From Bacteroidota bacterium (GTDB lineage Bacteria > Bacteroidota > Ignavibacteria > Ignavibacteriales > Melioribacteraceae), in contig JAKAKD010000003.1 of assembly GCA_021824635.1 (NCBI GenBank), forward strand, positions 1 through 35,610: DNA of 35,610 nt. Reading direction: 5' to 3'. The notes beneath the pieces were generated by a model. It was not told the DNA's origin. It searched no databases and saw nothing but the letters and a program-made list of their open reading frames with translations. The first letter of the stretch is position 1, and each line of letters starts with the position of its first letter. A program made the translations under genes and the position numbers. Below, in pieces: positions 24,403 through 32,239 of the stretch.

Positions 24403-25251
24403 ATGAATAAATTTGGTGGTGATTGGACTAAGAAAAAGATTGAAATCTTAGTTGAATATGCAAAAGCTTATCTAAAAATAATGGCTAAGTATCCGCATTT
24501 TCACTTACTTTACTTCGATGGCTTTGCGGGTTCTGGAATTATTGTAAAAGATAAAAATATTGACATCCAATTAACAATTGGTGCCGCTAGGAGGATAGTT
24601 GAATTAGATAATCCTAAGCAATTTGATACATATTATTTTGTCGAAAAAGTTAAGAAAAATGCTGATCTACTTGAAAAATTTACGAAATATGAATTTCCAC
24701 AAAAAAATATTTTAATTGTATCTGAAGATTGCAATTTGAAATTAGTGGATATGGCTAAATATTTAAAATCTCCCAAAGGAAAGGACACTAAAGTTCTGGC
24801 CTATATAGATCCTTGTGGAATGCAGTTGGAATGGTCCTCTTTACAATCGCTAAAATCTTTGAATGTAGATATGTGGGTTTTAGTTCCTACTGGATTAGGG
24901 GTAAATAGATTGTTAAATAAAAATGGAAATATATCTACTGGATGGTTAAAACGATTAGTAAAATTTTTAGGAATGTCCGAAGTTGAGATTAAGAGATATT
25001 TTTATTTCACAGAAAGTATTGAAACATTGTTTGGCAAAGAAATCCACGAATCGAAAGTAAAAAATGCAATTGAGAAATCCGCGATACTTTATCGAGATAG
25101 GCTAAACGAAATCTTTTCTTTTGTTACGTTACCTTTCGTATTAAGAAATACAAAAGGAACGATAATGTATCACCTATTTCTAGCTTCAAATAATAAAACG
25201 GCCACAAAAATCGGTAATGATATCATAAAAAAATTTAATCGAATTAATTAA
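24403..25251 (+). CDS. tcmP: Three-Cys-motif partner protein TcmP
   Basis: A 282-residue protein of the TcmP family, named for co-occurrence with three-Cys-motif (Gp37/Gp68) proteins. The N-terminal [13 protein letters not shown] and Y-F-D-G-F-A-G-S-G resemble the first strand and glycine loop of class I SAM-dependent methyltransferases, and [12 protein letters not shown] follows at the position of a catalytic loop; the activity is not established. The ATG at 24403 is preceded by an AGGGGG ribosome site six bases away; the frame extends to TTG 24397. The Gp37-like gene starts two bases after the stop, so the pair is coupled. The gene is visibly more AT-rich than its neighbours, and flanking heptamer repeats suggest a module of separate origin. 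Confidence 0.88.
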   Translation: MNKFGGDWTKKKIEILVEYAKAYLKIMAKYPHFHLLYFDGFAGSGIIVKDKNIDIQLTIGAARRIVELDNPKQFDTYYFVEKVKKNADLLEKFTKYEFPQKNILIVSEDCNLKLVDMAKYLKSPKGKDTKVLAYIDPCGMQLEWSSLQSLKSLNVDMWVLVPTGLGVNRLLNKNGNISTGWLKRLVKFLGMSEVEIKRYFYFTESIETLFGKEIHESKVKNAIEKSAILYRDRLNEIFSFVTLPFVLRNTKGTIMYHLFLASNNKTATKIGNDIIKKFNRIN

Positions 25252-25252
25252 T

Positions 25253-25975
25253 ATGGCACTCAAATCATCAATAGAATGGACGGAATCAACATGGAATCCG
25301 GTTACCGGATGCAATAAAATAAGTCCGGGCTGCAAATTTTGTTATGCTGAAAGAATGGCTAAGCGGCTCAAAGCTATGGGTTCAGAAAATTACAAAAATG
25401 GTTTTAAGCTAACACTTCAAGAACACGCTCTCGAACTTCCGCTTACATGGAAAAAGTCGCAAACGATTTTTGTTAATTCAATGAGCGATCTTTTTCACAA
25501 AGATGTCCCAATAAGTTTCTTGCTGAAAACATTTGAGGTCATGAATAAAGCAAATTGGCACCGCTTCCAGGTTCTAACAAAGCGTTCCGATATCTTATTG
25601 AAGCTTGATCCGGTAATTCCGTGGAGTGAAAATATTTGGATGGGAGTTAGTGTTGAAAATCAAGATTACACTTATAGAATCGATCATCTACGCGCAACAA
25701 ATGCTCAGACCAAATTTTTATCCATCGAACCATTAATTGGCCCTATTAATAACCTCGACCTTACTAACATTAATTGGGTAATTGTTGGCGGAGAATCTGG
25801 ACCAGGTGCGCGGCCAATGGAAGAAAACTGGGTATTAAGAATTAGAGATATTTGTAAAGAATCCAAAGTGCCATTCTTCTTTAAACAATGGGGTGGAGTA
25901 AATAAGAAAAAAAATGGAAGACTCCTTAAAGGTAAAACTTGGAGTCAAATGCCGAAATTGAAAAAAGCAGCATAA
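25253..25975 (+). CDS. Phage Gp37/Gp68 family three-Cys-motif protein (DUF5131)
   Basis: A 240-residue protein of the DUF5131 family found in phages and mobile elements. The three-Cys motif is Cys20-x6-Cys27-x2-Cys30 followed by Y-A-E, in the context W-N-P-V-T-G-C; the spacing resembles a variant radical-SAM iron-sulfur site. Further conserved blocks are [25 protein letters not shown] and [12 protein letters not shown], then F-F-K-Q-W-G-G near the end. The function is not established; repair of modified bases or nucleic-acid modification have been suggested by analogy with radical-SAM lyases. It begins two bases after tcmP and forms a two-gene cassette with it. Confidence 0.92.
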   Translation: MALKSSIEWTESTWNPVTGCNKISPGCKFCYAERMAKRLKAMGSENYKNGFKLTLQEHALELPLTWKKSQTIFVNSMSDLFHKDVPISFLLKTFEVMNKANWHRFQVLTKRSDILLKLDPVIPWSENIWMGVSVENQDYTYRIDHLRATNAQTKFLSIEPLIGPINNLDLTNINWVIVGGESGPGARPMEENWVLRIRDICKESKVPFFFKQWGGVNKKKNGRLLKGKTWSQMPKLKKAA

Positions 25976-25981
25976 ACTTTT

Positions 25982-26016
25982 CTAATCACTAATCACCAAC
26001 AACCAATCACTCATTA
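25982..26016 (-). repeat. Degenerate 7-base tandem repeat (right of TcmP cassette)
   Basis: On the minus strand, four or five heptamers fit T-D-R-T-Y-R-G (TGATTAG twice, TTGTTGG, TGATTGG, then a diverged TAATGAG). The orientation is opposite to the run at 24298-24339, so the TcmP/Gp37 pair is bracketed by inverted copies. The last two units overlap the 3' end of ada, and one supplies its stop codon TGA. Confidence 0.8.
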
Positions 26017-27074
26017 ACTTGCTTCTCAAGTTCGAGTAACCGTTGCTTACGCCAGAGTCCGCCGCCGTAGCCGCCGAGATTCCCATTCTTATTAACAACG
26101 CGGTGACACGGAATAACAATTGCAATTCTGTTTAACCCGTTTGCATGTCCAACTGCTCGTTGAGCTTTCGGAGTTCCGACTTTTATTGCAATATCTTCGT
26201 AAGAGACAGTTTTACCGGATGGAATTTTTAATAATTCATTCCATACTTTCTGCTGGAATTGACTTCCCGGAAATATGATTGGCACGGTAAATTGTTTAAG
26301 AGTTCCTTCAAAATATTTTTTCAATTCTTTGCGGAGAAGGTTAATGTGCTTATTCTCTCCGGGAACGATCGGCGACTTGAATAATTTTCTCAATGTGGTA
26401 AATTGAGCATCAAGCATTCTTCTGTCTGAAAACTCTAAAAGACAAATTCCTTTATCGGTTGCGGCTGTTACTAATGGACCCATTGGACTTTCGATCCAGG
26501 CAGTTAGAATGCAATCGCTGGTTTTACTCTTTCCGGGTGGTTTGCCGAAAGTTTTTACAAACGCATCACGGAATCCGCTGTGAGATTCGTATCCGTGTCC
26601 GAGTGCTACGTTATCAAGATCTTTTCCATTTTTAATTTGCTCAAAAGAAATTCCTAAACGTCTTCCGCGGCAATAAGCTTGAAAAGTCATTCCGTAGTTT
26701 TTCAAAAAATATCTTCGCGCACGTGCCGGATCAATTTCAATTGAGCGGAGAAACTGATCATTATAACGTGCGGTAGGATCGGTCTCAATTATATTAAGAA
26801 GTTTTGAAACCCAATCCGGCGGTGTTCCATGTGCTTCAAGTGGGCGGCATCTTTTACACGGGCGATAACCTGCAAATACTGCTTCACGCGCTGAAGGAAA
26901 GTATTCAACATTTTTTGGTAATGGTTTTCTTGCCGAACATGAAGGACGGCAGAATATTCCGGTACTTTTGACGGCGAGATAAAAAATTCCGTCGTAAGTT
27001 CCGTCGCTTTTTTTATATGCCTTTTCCATCTCTGTTATAGAAGGAAGAGTTTGTTGATTAATAGAAGTGTTCAT
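26007..27074 (-). CDS. ada: Ada: bifunctional alkylation-response regulator and O6-methylguanine-DNA methyltransferase
   Basis: A full-length 355-residue Ada. The N-terminal zinc domain has F-C-R-P-S-C-S-A-R with Cys42 and Cys46, then C-K-R-C with Cys73 and Cys76; the first of these Cys is the expected acceptor for methyl groups from phosphotriesters, which activates transcription. An AraC-type helix-turn-helix region follows (G-H-G-Y-E-S-H-S-G-F-R-D-A-F). The C-terminal domain has I-P-C-H-R-V with Cys323, the suicide acceptor for O6-methylguanine. The ATG at 27074 begins 27 bases from a perfect 14-base palindrome that may be its operator. The extreme C-terminus (Q-V-N-E and the stop) is encoded by heptamer-repeat DNA, so the tail may have been altered. 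It lies downstream of gatD. Confidence 0.96.
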   Translation of the reverse strand: MNTSINQQTLPSITEMEKAYKKSDGTYDGIFYLAVKSTGIFCRPSCSARKPLPKNVEYFPSAREAVFAGYRPCKRCRPLEAHGTPPDWVSKLLNIIETDPTARYNDQFLRSIEIDPARARRYFLKNYGMTFQAYCRGRRLGISFEQIKNGKDLDNVALGHGYESHSGFRDAFVKTFGKPPGKSKTSDCILTAWIESPMGPLVTAATDKGICLLEFSDRRMLDAQFTTLRKLFKSPIVPGENKHINLLRKELKKYFEGTLKQFTVPIIFPGSQFQQKVWNELLKIPSGKTVSYEDIAIKVGTPKAQRAVGHANGLNRIAIVIPCHRVVNKNGNLGGYGGGLWRKQRLLELEKQVNE

Positions 27075-27100
27075 AAATATTCCGATCCAAATTTTGTTGT

Positions 27101-27114
27101 GCTATTATAATAGC
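27101..27114. promoter_or_regulatory. Perfect 14-base palindrome upstream of ada
   Basis: GCTATTATAATAGC is its own reverse complement and lies 27 bases upstream of the ada start. A second, shorter inverted repeat (GTCCA with TGGAC) lies nearby at about 27129-27147. Either may bind a regulator or simply overlap the promoter; the factor is unknown. Confidence 0.4.
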
Positions 27115-27159
27115 ATTCAGCAAATTCGTCCACCGAAAATTGGACAGTGATATTTATTA

Positions 27160-27199
27160 GGAGTACCTGAGTGACTGAGTTCCTAAGTGCCTTAGTGGG
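27160..27199 (+). repeat. Degenerate 8-base tandem repeat, five units
   Basis: Five consecutive octamers close to T-R-A-G-T-G-C-C (GGAGTACC, TGAGTGAC, TGAGTTCC, TAAGTGCC, TTAGTGGG) lie between gatD and ada. The unit differs in length and sequence from the 7-base family seen elsewhere in the window. Confidence 0.75.
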
Positions 27200-27252
27200 T
27201 TAATATTTCTTATACAACAGATCCTTCGATGCGCTCATGATGACCTTACGGG

Positions 27253-28638
27253 TCATTTCACATACTTTGAAATAAATTCTTCCACTTCCGGCAAGCCGCC
27301 CTGGTAAATTAAATAGCCGTTACTCGGTTCGCGTTCTGTAATTTCTCCGGCAATTGACTTCAGCATTATCTCTTTAACTTTTTGCTGATCTGTCGTTTGT
27401 CCCAATGCCCAGCACAATTTCATATATGCAACTTCAGGCAGCATATTCTCTCCGGGAATTACACCGAGTTCCATCATATCGCGTCCGGTATCGTAAACAT
27501 ACATTTGTACATAACCCCAAAGTGTTTGCACGGTCATGTAAATAGAAATTCCTTTTTCATGTGCGCGTTTGAGTGCATGATAAAGTGGTTTGTTTACATG
27601 TCCCAATCCTGTGCCGGCAATTACAATTCCTTTGTAGTCATTATCAATAAGAGATTCAATTATGTCCGGCTTCATATTCGGATAATAATAAACAATGCTT
27701 ACTTTCTCTTCGAATGCAGTATTGATTTTTACATTCCGGTCATTGCGCCGGCGTTTGTAATCTTGCCGAAGCGGAGTGATTGCATCGCGGCTTACTTTTG
27801 CAATTGGAATATCGCCGATAGTTCTGAATGTTGAGCGGTAACTCGAATGCATTTTTCGTACGCGCGTTCCTCTGTGAAGCAATCCGTAATAATCTGAAGT
27901 CGGGCCGAACATACAAACCATAACTTCGGCAATATCACTTTCTGCAGCAGTCTTAACGCTGTGCATTAAATTCAGCGCGGCATCCGATGAAGGACGGTCG
28001 CTCGATCTTTGCGAACCAACCATTACAATCGGAACCGGAGAATTCTGAACCATAAAAGATAGAACGGCTGCGGTGTGGTGCATTGTATCTGTTCCGTGAC
28101 CAATTACAATTCCGTCAACACCTTTTTCAATTTCTCTTCCGATTGCTTCAGCAGTTCCTTTCCACTGCTCGGGTCCCATATTTTCGCTGAAGACACCGTA
28201 AAGTTTTTCCGTTTCAAGATTGCAATAATCCGCAAGTTCAGGAACAGAGCCGTAAAGTTCTCCCGGAGAGAAAGCAGGAATAACCGCGCCCGTCCTGTAA
28301 TCCAGGCGGCTTGCAATTGTTCCGCCGGTACCGAGTAATTTTACTTTTGGTTTATTCGGTTCGTAAGGAAATTCTTTTTCTGGAATTTTATAATGCGCTT
28401 CTTTTCTTCCTCTAATTTTAATATCGGTTACAAGATCGGCAGCAACGCCAATGTTATAACCGATCGGCATTTTGATTACAATATGAAATTGGTCTGCAGT
28501 TTCTGAACGGGGAAGTATAATGCCTTTATAATTTCCTTTTGTCGTTGTGATTTCAACATCGCTCCAGACAAGCGCATCAAAATTTTTTAGAACCGAAAGA
28601 GCTCTGCCGCGGTAACCTTTGTAATTATCATCTGCCAT
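27253..28638 (-). CDS. gatD: Glu-tRNA(Gln) amidotransferase subunit D (archaeal type)
   Basis: GatD hydrolyses glutamine and passes ammonia to GatE, which converts Glu-tRNA(Gln) to Gln-tRNA(Gln). The 461-residue length and layout fit: an N-terminal SH3-like domain (about residues 1-85), then an L-asparaginase-type domain with G-T-G-G-T-I-A-S and H-G-T-D-T-M-H-H-T-A carrying the expected catalytic Thr, Thr and Asp, and V-G-S-Q-R-S-S-D-R-P-S-S-D. The extra N-terminal domain distinguishes it from plain asparaginases. The gatE gene lies just upstream on the same strand, 87 bases away, with a hairpin in the gap. The protein belongs to a family described as archaeal, which makes its presence in a bacterial genome notable. 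Confidence 0.95.
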   Translation of the reverse strand: MADDNYKGYRGRALSVLKNFDALVWSDVEITTTKGNYKGIILPRSETADQFHIVIKMPIGYNIGVAADLVTDIKIRGRKEAHYKIPEKEFPYEPNKPKVKLLGTGGTIASRLDYRTGAVIPAFSPGELYGSVPELADYCNLETEKLYGVFSENMGPEQWKGTAEAIGREIEKGVDGIVIGHGTDTMHHTAAVLSFMVQNSPVPIVMVGSQRSSDRPSSDAALNLMHSVKTAAESDIAEVMVCMFGPTSDYYGLLHRGTRVRKMHSSYRSTFRTIGDIPIAKVSRDAITPLRQDYKRRRNDRNVKINTAFEEKVSIVYYYPNMKPDIIESLIDNDYKGIVIAGTGLGHVNKPLYHALKRAHEKGISIYMTVQTLWGYVQMYVYDTGRDMMELGVIPGENMLPEVAYMKLCWALGQTTDQQKVKEIMLKSIAGEITEREPSNGYLIYQGGLPEVEEFISKYVK

Positions 28639-28725
28639 ATAATTTCTCTTTTTATTCCGGACAAGCGGAGTGTAATCCGGAACCGATTTAATTTAAATTT
28701 CGTGTCATACACGGAGTGACGAATA
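28639..28725 (-). promoter_or_regulatory. gatE-gatD spacer with two small hairpins
   Basis: The 87-base gap contains a perfect seven-pair inverted repeat, TTCCGGA (28655-28661) with TCCGGAA (28676-28682), and a five-pair hairpin, CGTGT/ACACG (28701-28713). Neither is followed by a T run on the minus strand, so they are not simple terminators; they may shape or stabilise the gatD leader. Confidence 0.35.
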
Positions 28726-30627
28726 TTAATGAATTTTTTCTGCTAAAATTTTTCCTTCAACACTCATACGAACTTTATTCATTACTGAGCCAAGTAAAAC
28801 TTCTTTCCTTTTTTCATTATTAAATAATTTCTCTTTTGAAATTTCATTGTTTGTTTCAGATATAATTTTTTCAAGTTCTTTAGCTGTTAACGGTTTCGGC
28901 AGTAATTCGGGATAAAATTTTCCTTTCTCAATAGATTTTTCCATTGCCATTAAGATTCCGTCACGTGAAAGCAAGCCATCTTTGTATGATCTTAAAATTT
29001 CTCTCATAATCTCTACATCGAGAATTTTAATATTAACATCTTTCTTCTTCAGCCGTTTGGGGAATTGTATCAATACAACCGCAGCCAATGTCGGATCAAT
29101 CTTCCAATCATTCACAAACGATTTAAACAGTTCCGCAAATTTCGAAATAGAGAGAGGAAGAATAGTGTCTTCCGGAATTTTAAGTTCGCGGTACCATTTT
29201 TCTCTCTTCCAAAATTGTTCGGGGAGATTTACTCGAAGTCTTTTCAATCGTTCTTCTGTAATTCTTGTTGGCGGCAAATCAGTATCGGGATACATTCTGT
29301 CTGCGCCCGGTAAAATTCTTTCGAAACCATTGGTCCCATCGCGCAATGCCTGCCGGGTTTCTGATGGAACGCCAACAGTCGCTTCTCTTGCGCGAATTAT
29401 AATTTCTTTTGCCGCCGTCTCGGTATCAGTTTCACTTCCCCAGACAAGAACCATAGTATCATCGTCATTCGCACCGACCGCTCGTTTAATATTTTGCCAA
29501 TCGGCAGAAGTTAGCGTGTCACCTTTACTATCAGAGTGAATAATGTTTGGGATATTTGTTAAGCAAGCAATCACGCGGACGCGGTCAGAAATTTCTTTTG
29601 AGAGATAAGTATCTGTTTGAGTTTGCCAGCGAAGCAGTCCGGCATATTTTCTAAGCACAACACACTTAACAACCATTCCTTGTTCGGTCGCGGTTCTGAT
29701 TGGCTGGTAGTGAGCTTTTTTAACTATGCGGGTTATGTCGCCAACTTTTGAATCAAATGTTTCTTTAGTAACTCCTCTTTTGTGTAGTTCCTCACGCAAC
29801 CGTAAAAGATTCCATTGGCGCATTGCTTCGTTGTAAGTGAGGTGAGGAATTCTTCCAATTTTAGGCACGCCTTTAATTTCAATTCGTGTTCCGCCTTCAA
29901 CACTCACGTTAACGTCTTCTCGGGCGGCACCAATACCGCGCCTGACATTTCCGGTGCTGCGAACAAGATTTGCGCAGATCTCCGCAACTTCCGCAACTTC
30001 AAAAGGAGTTCGCATATTCGGTCCGGTAACGGTTTCAATTAACGGCATGCCTAACCGGTCTGTTCTGTAAACCCGTAAATGTCCGGCATCAGAGACTTCG
30101 CGGCACGAATCTTCTTCGATAGACATTTGCACGATATCTATTTGCCTATTCTTGTATGGAATTTTTCCATCGAGAGCAAAGATTGCGGTGCGCTGAAATC
30201 CCGTTGGAATACTTCCGTCTAAATATTGTTTTCTTGCGATATGCAATTCATCAACAATGGAACAGTCAAACAATATTCCGCACTGTAAAGCAATATCTAA
30301 TGCGTCATCGTTAATTAGAAAAGGAGGAGTATCATCCATTTCGTAAGTACAAACACTTTCGCGGTTAATGCGGTAAAGAATATCTTTTTTTGTTTTAAAT
30401 TCCATCAGCGCGGTGCCGTCGTATTCGCCAAGTTCAGAAAGAGTGGGACGCATATGACGTAAAATTTCAGCATCATATCGCTCGCTGTATTTTCCGGCGG
30501 GGCATCTGCAGAAAAGTTTTTTCGATGTGAATAATTGTTGATGAATTTCCAATCCGGATTTGAAACCGACGGTTTCATAATCCTTATCAGTCATCTCTTC
30601 AAATGGTTTGAATAAAAAATCTTTCAT
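28726..30627 (-). CDS. gatE: Glu-tRNA(Gln) amidotransferase subunit E (archaeal type)
   Basis: GatE binds tRNA(Gln), phosphorylates the mischarged Glu and transfers ammonia supplied by GatD. The 633 residues match GatE, not bacterial GatB (about 480). Early blocks are S-G-L-E-I-H-Q-Q-L, K-L-F-C-R-C-P and M-R-P-T-L-S-E-L-G-E; then I-E-E-D-S-C-R-E-V-S-D and R-R-G-I-G-A-A-R-E-D-V-N-V-S. A GAD-like insertion of about residues 285-415, as in bacterial AspRS, is present and absent from GatB. The C-terminal helical and tail region (about 480-633) would contact tRNA. The gene precedes gatD, and a hairpin-bearing gap of 87 bases separates them. Bacterial GatCAB is not in this window, so whether both systems coexist is unknown. 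Confidence 0.95.
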   Translation of the reverse strand: MKDFLFKPFEEMTDKDYETVGFKSGLEIHQQLFTSKKLFCRCPAGKYSERYDAEILRHMRPTLSELGEYDGTALMEFKTKKDILYRINRESVCTYEMDDTPPFLINDDALDIALQCGILFDCSIVDELHIARKQYLDGSIPTGFQRTAIFALDGKIPYKNRQIDIVQMSIEEDSCREVSDAGHLRVYRTDRLGMPLIETVTGPNMRTPFEVAEVAEICANLVRSTGNVRRGIGAAREDVNVSVEGGTRIEIKGVPKIGRIPHLTYNEAMRQWNLLRLREELHKRGVTKETFDSKVGDITRIVKKAHYQPIRTATEQGMVVKCVVLRKYAGLLRWQTQTDTYLSKEISDRVRVIACLTNIPNIIHSDSKGDTLTSADWQNIKRAVGANDDDTMVLVWGSETDTETAAKEIIIRAREATVGVPSETRQALRDGTNGFERILPGADRMYPDTDLPPTRITEERLKRLRVNLPEQFWKREKWYRELKIPEDTILPLSISKFAELFKSFVNDWKIDPTLAAVVLIQFPKRLKKKDVNIKILDVEIMREILRSYKDGLLSRDGILMAMEKSIEKGKFYPELLPKPLTAKELEKIISETNNEISKEKLFNNEKRKEVLLGSVMNKVRMSVEGKILAEKIH

Positions 30628-30773
30628 AATAATTTTCGCGGCGACATAAAGTCTGGTTGGTGAGAAGGAAAGAAGTAAAAATTATTTTGCATAAGCATTA
30701 ATATAGAATGATTGCCGCCGAAAACTTAGCGACATCATCCTAAAGAAGCAAACAATGGAATTGAGATTTGAAA

Positions 30774-32114
30774 TTATAAAAGATTGCTGGCTAACTCAGC
30801 TAGTTCCGATCTTTCGCCTTTTTCCAAATTTACATGAGCATAAAGTTTTTGACCCATAAAATGATCAATCAAATACGAAAGACCGTTTGATTGTGAATCA
30901 AGATATGGATGGTCAATCTGATAGATATCTCCGGTTAATACAATCTTAGCACCTTCTCCGGCGCGCGTGATTATTGTTTTAATTTCATGAGGTGTTAGGT
31001 TTTGTGCTTCATCAACAATAAAATAAATTCTCTGTAAACTTCTTCCGCGGATGTAGCTTAAAGGTTCAATTACAAGTTTTTCCTCTTTGATCATTGTGTT
31101 AATGATCTGATGATTTTTATCGGTTTCGGGAAATTGATCTTGAATTACTTTTAAATTATCCCACAACGGCTGCATATACGGCGCAAGTTTACTTTCCACA
31201 TCGCCCGGAAGAAATCCCAAATCTTTATTGCTTAGCGGAACAACCGGACGTGCGATGTAAATCTGTCTGTAATTTTTTCTAACTTGAAGAGCACAAGCGA
31301 GCGCTAATAATGTTTTGCCTGTGCCGGCTTTGCCGGTCATAGAAACAAGAGGAATATCGGGATTACAAAGAGCATCAACCGCAAATGTTTGCTCTGCGTT
31401 GCGTGGTTTAATTCCGTAAACAAATTGTTTGTCAACACGCTTAAACTTATCCATCTCGTTATTAAGAGAAGCAAGAACAGAGCGCGCCGAGTTGCGCATA
31501 ATAAAATATTTATTCGGAACAGCTTCAATCTTATTTTTCTTTATAATCTGTTTTGAAATTACTTCATAAGGCGGTTGATAAAGTTTCTGTAAAATATCGT
31601 CATCAAAATCTTCAAGAATAGTTTTGCCGCTGTATAGTTCTTCAACATTTGTAACGCGGTCGGTTGAATAATCTTCCGCCGGAATGCCGAGCGCTTTTGC
31701 TTTCATTCGGAGGTTTACATCTTTGCTTACAAGAATGGTTTTGCTTTTGCCCTTATTCTCTTTTGATACTTCGACCGCGGCGCTTAGAACCCTGTGATCA
31801 ACATTATCTTCTCTGAACACATCGTGAATCTCTGCCGTGAGTCCTTTGGTTATAACGATTCTGACTTTCCCTTTTCCTCTTCCAAGAGAAACACCTCCGT
31901 TAAAAACTTCATTGCCGGCAATTGAATCTAAAGTTCTGGCAAACTCGCGGGCATTAAGATTAATCACTTGATTCCCGCGTTTGAAGTGATCAAGTTCTTC
32001 AATTACGGATAGAGGAATGATAATATTGTTTTCTTGAAAGTGATTAATACAAGTAGGATCATGAAGGATTACGTTTGTGTCGAGGACAAATGTCTTCGGA
32101 TAAATTTTTCCCAT
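30774..32114 (-). CDS. PIN-PhoH family ATPase
   Basis: A 446-residue cytoplasmic protein fusing a PIN ribonuclease-like domain (T-F-V-L-D-T-N-V-I-L-H-D at the start, acidic residues further on) to a PhoH ATPase domain (G-K-A-G-T-G-K-T Walker A, F-I-V-D-E-A-Q-N Walker B). This YlaK/PhoH2-like arrangement is linked to RNA unwinding and cleavage. ATG 32114 begins the PIN domain; the frame extends to a TTG at 32123. No clear ribosome site is visible. It is divergent from the aldehyde dehydrogenase gene, sharing a 125-base promoter region. Function as an RNA-processing enzyme is inferred from family. Confidence 0.93.
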   Translation of the reverse strand: MGKIYPKTFVLDTNVILHDPTCINHFQENNIIIPLSVIEELDHFKRGNQVINLNAREFARTLDSIAGNEVFNGGVSLGRGKGKVRIVITKGLTAEIHDVFREDNVDHRVLSAAVEVSKENKGKSKTILVSKDVNLRMKAKALGIPAEDYSTDRVTNVEELYSGKTILEDFDDDILQKLYQPPYEVISKQIIKKNKIEAVPNKYFIMRNSARSVLASLNNEMDKFKRVDKQFVYGIKPRNAEQTFAVDALCNPDIPLVSMTGKAGTGKTLLALACALQVRKNYRQIYIARPVVPLSNKDLGFLPGDVESKLAPYMQPLWDNLKVIQDQFPETDKNHQIINTMIKEEKLVIEPLSYIRGRSLQRIYFIVDEAQNLTPHEIKTIITRAGEGAKIVLTGDIYQIDHPYLDSQSNGLSYLIDHFMGQKLYAHVNLEKGERSELAELASNLL

Positions 32115-32239
32115 AAAGAACAATATTTTATTGTGAAATGATTTCTTAGTAATTTCAATGGAAACATAATAAAATTTTTTTGCTTTGTCGAAATGTAAAT
32201 CACATTTAGCGAAAAATTAATAATGAATATGGAGTCCTC

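Noticed and set aside
28982..29539. 185-codon frame antisense to gatE
   Set aside because: Shadow frame opposite a highly conserved gene; composition (Ser-rich) reflects the complement of gatE codons.
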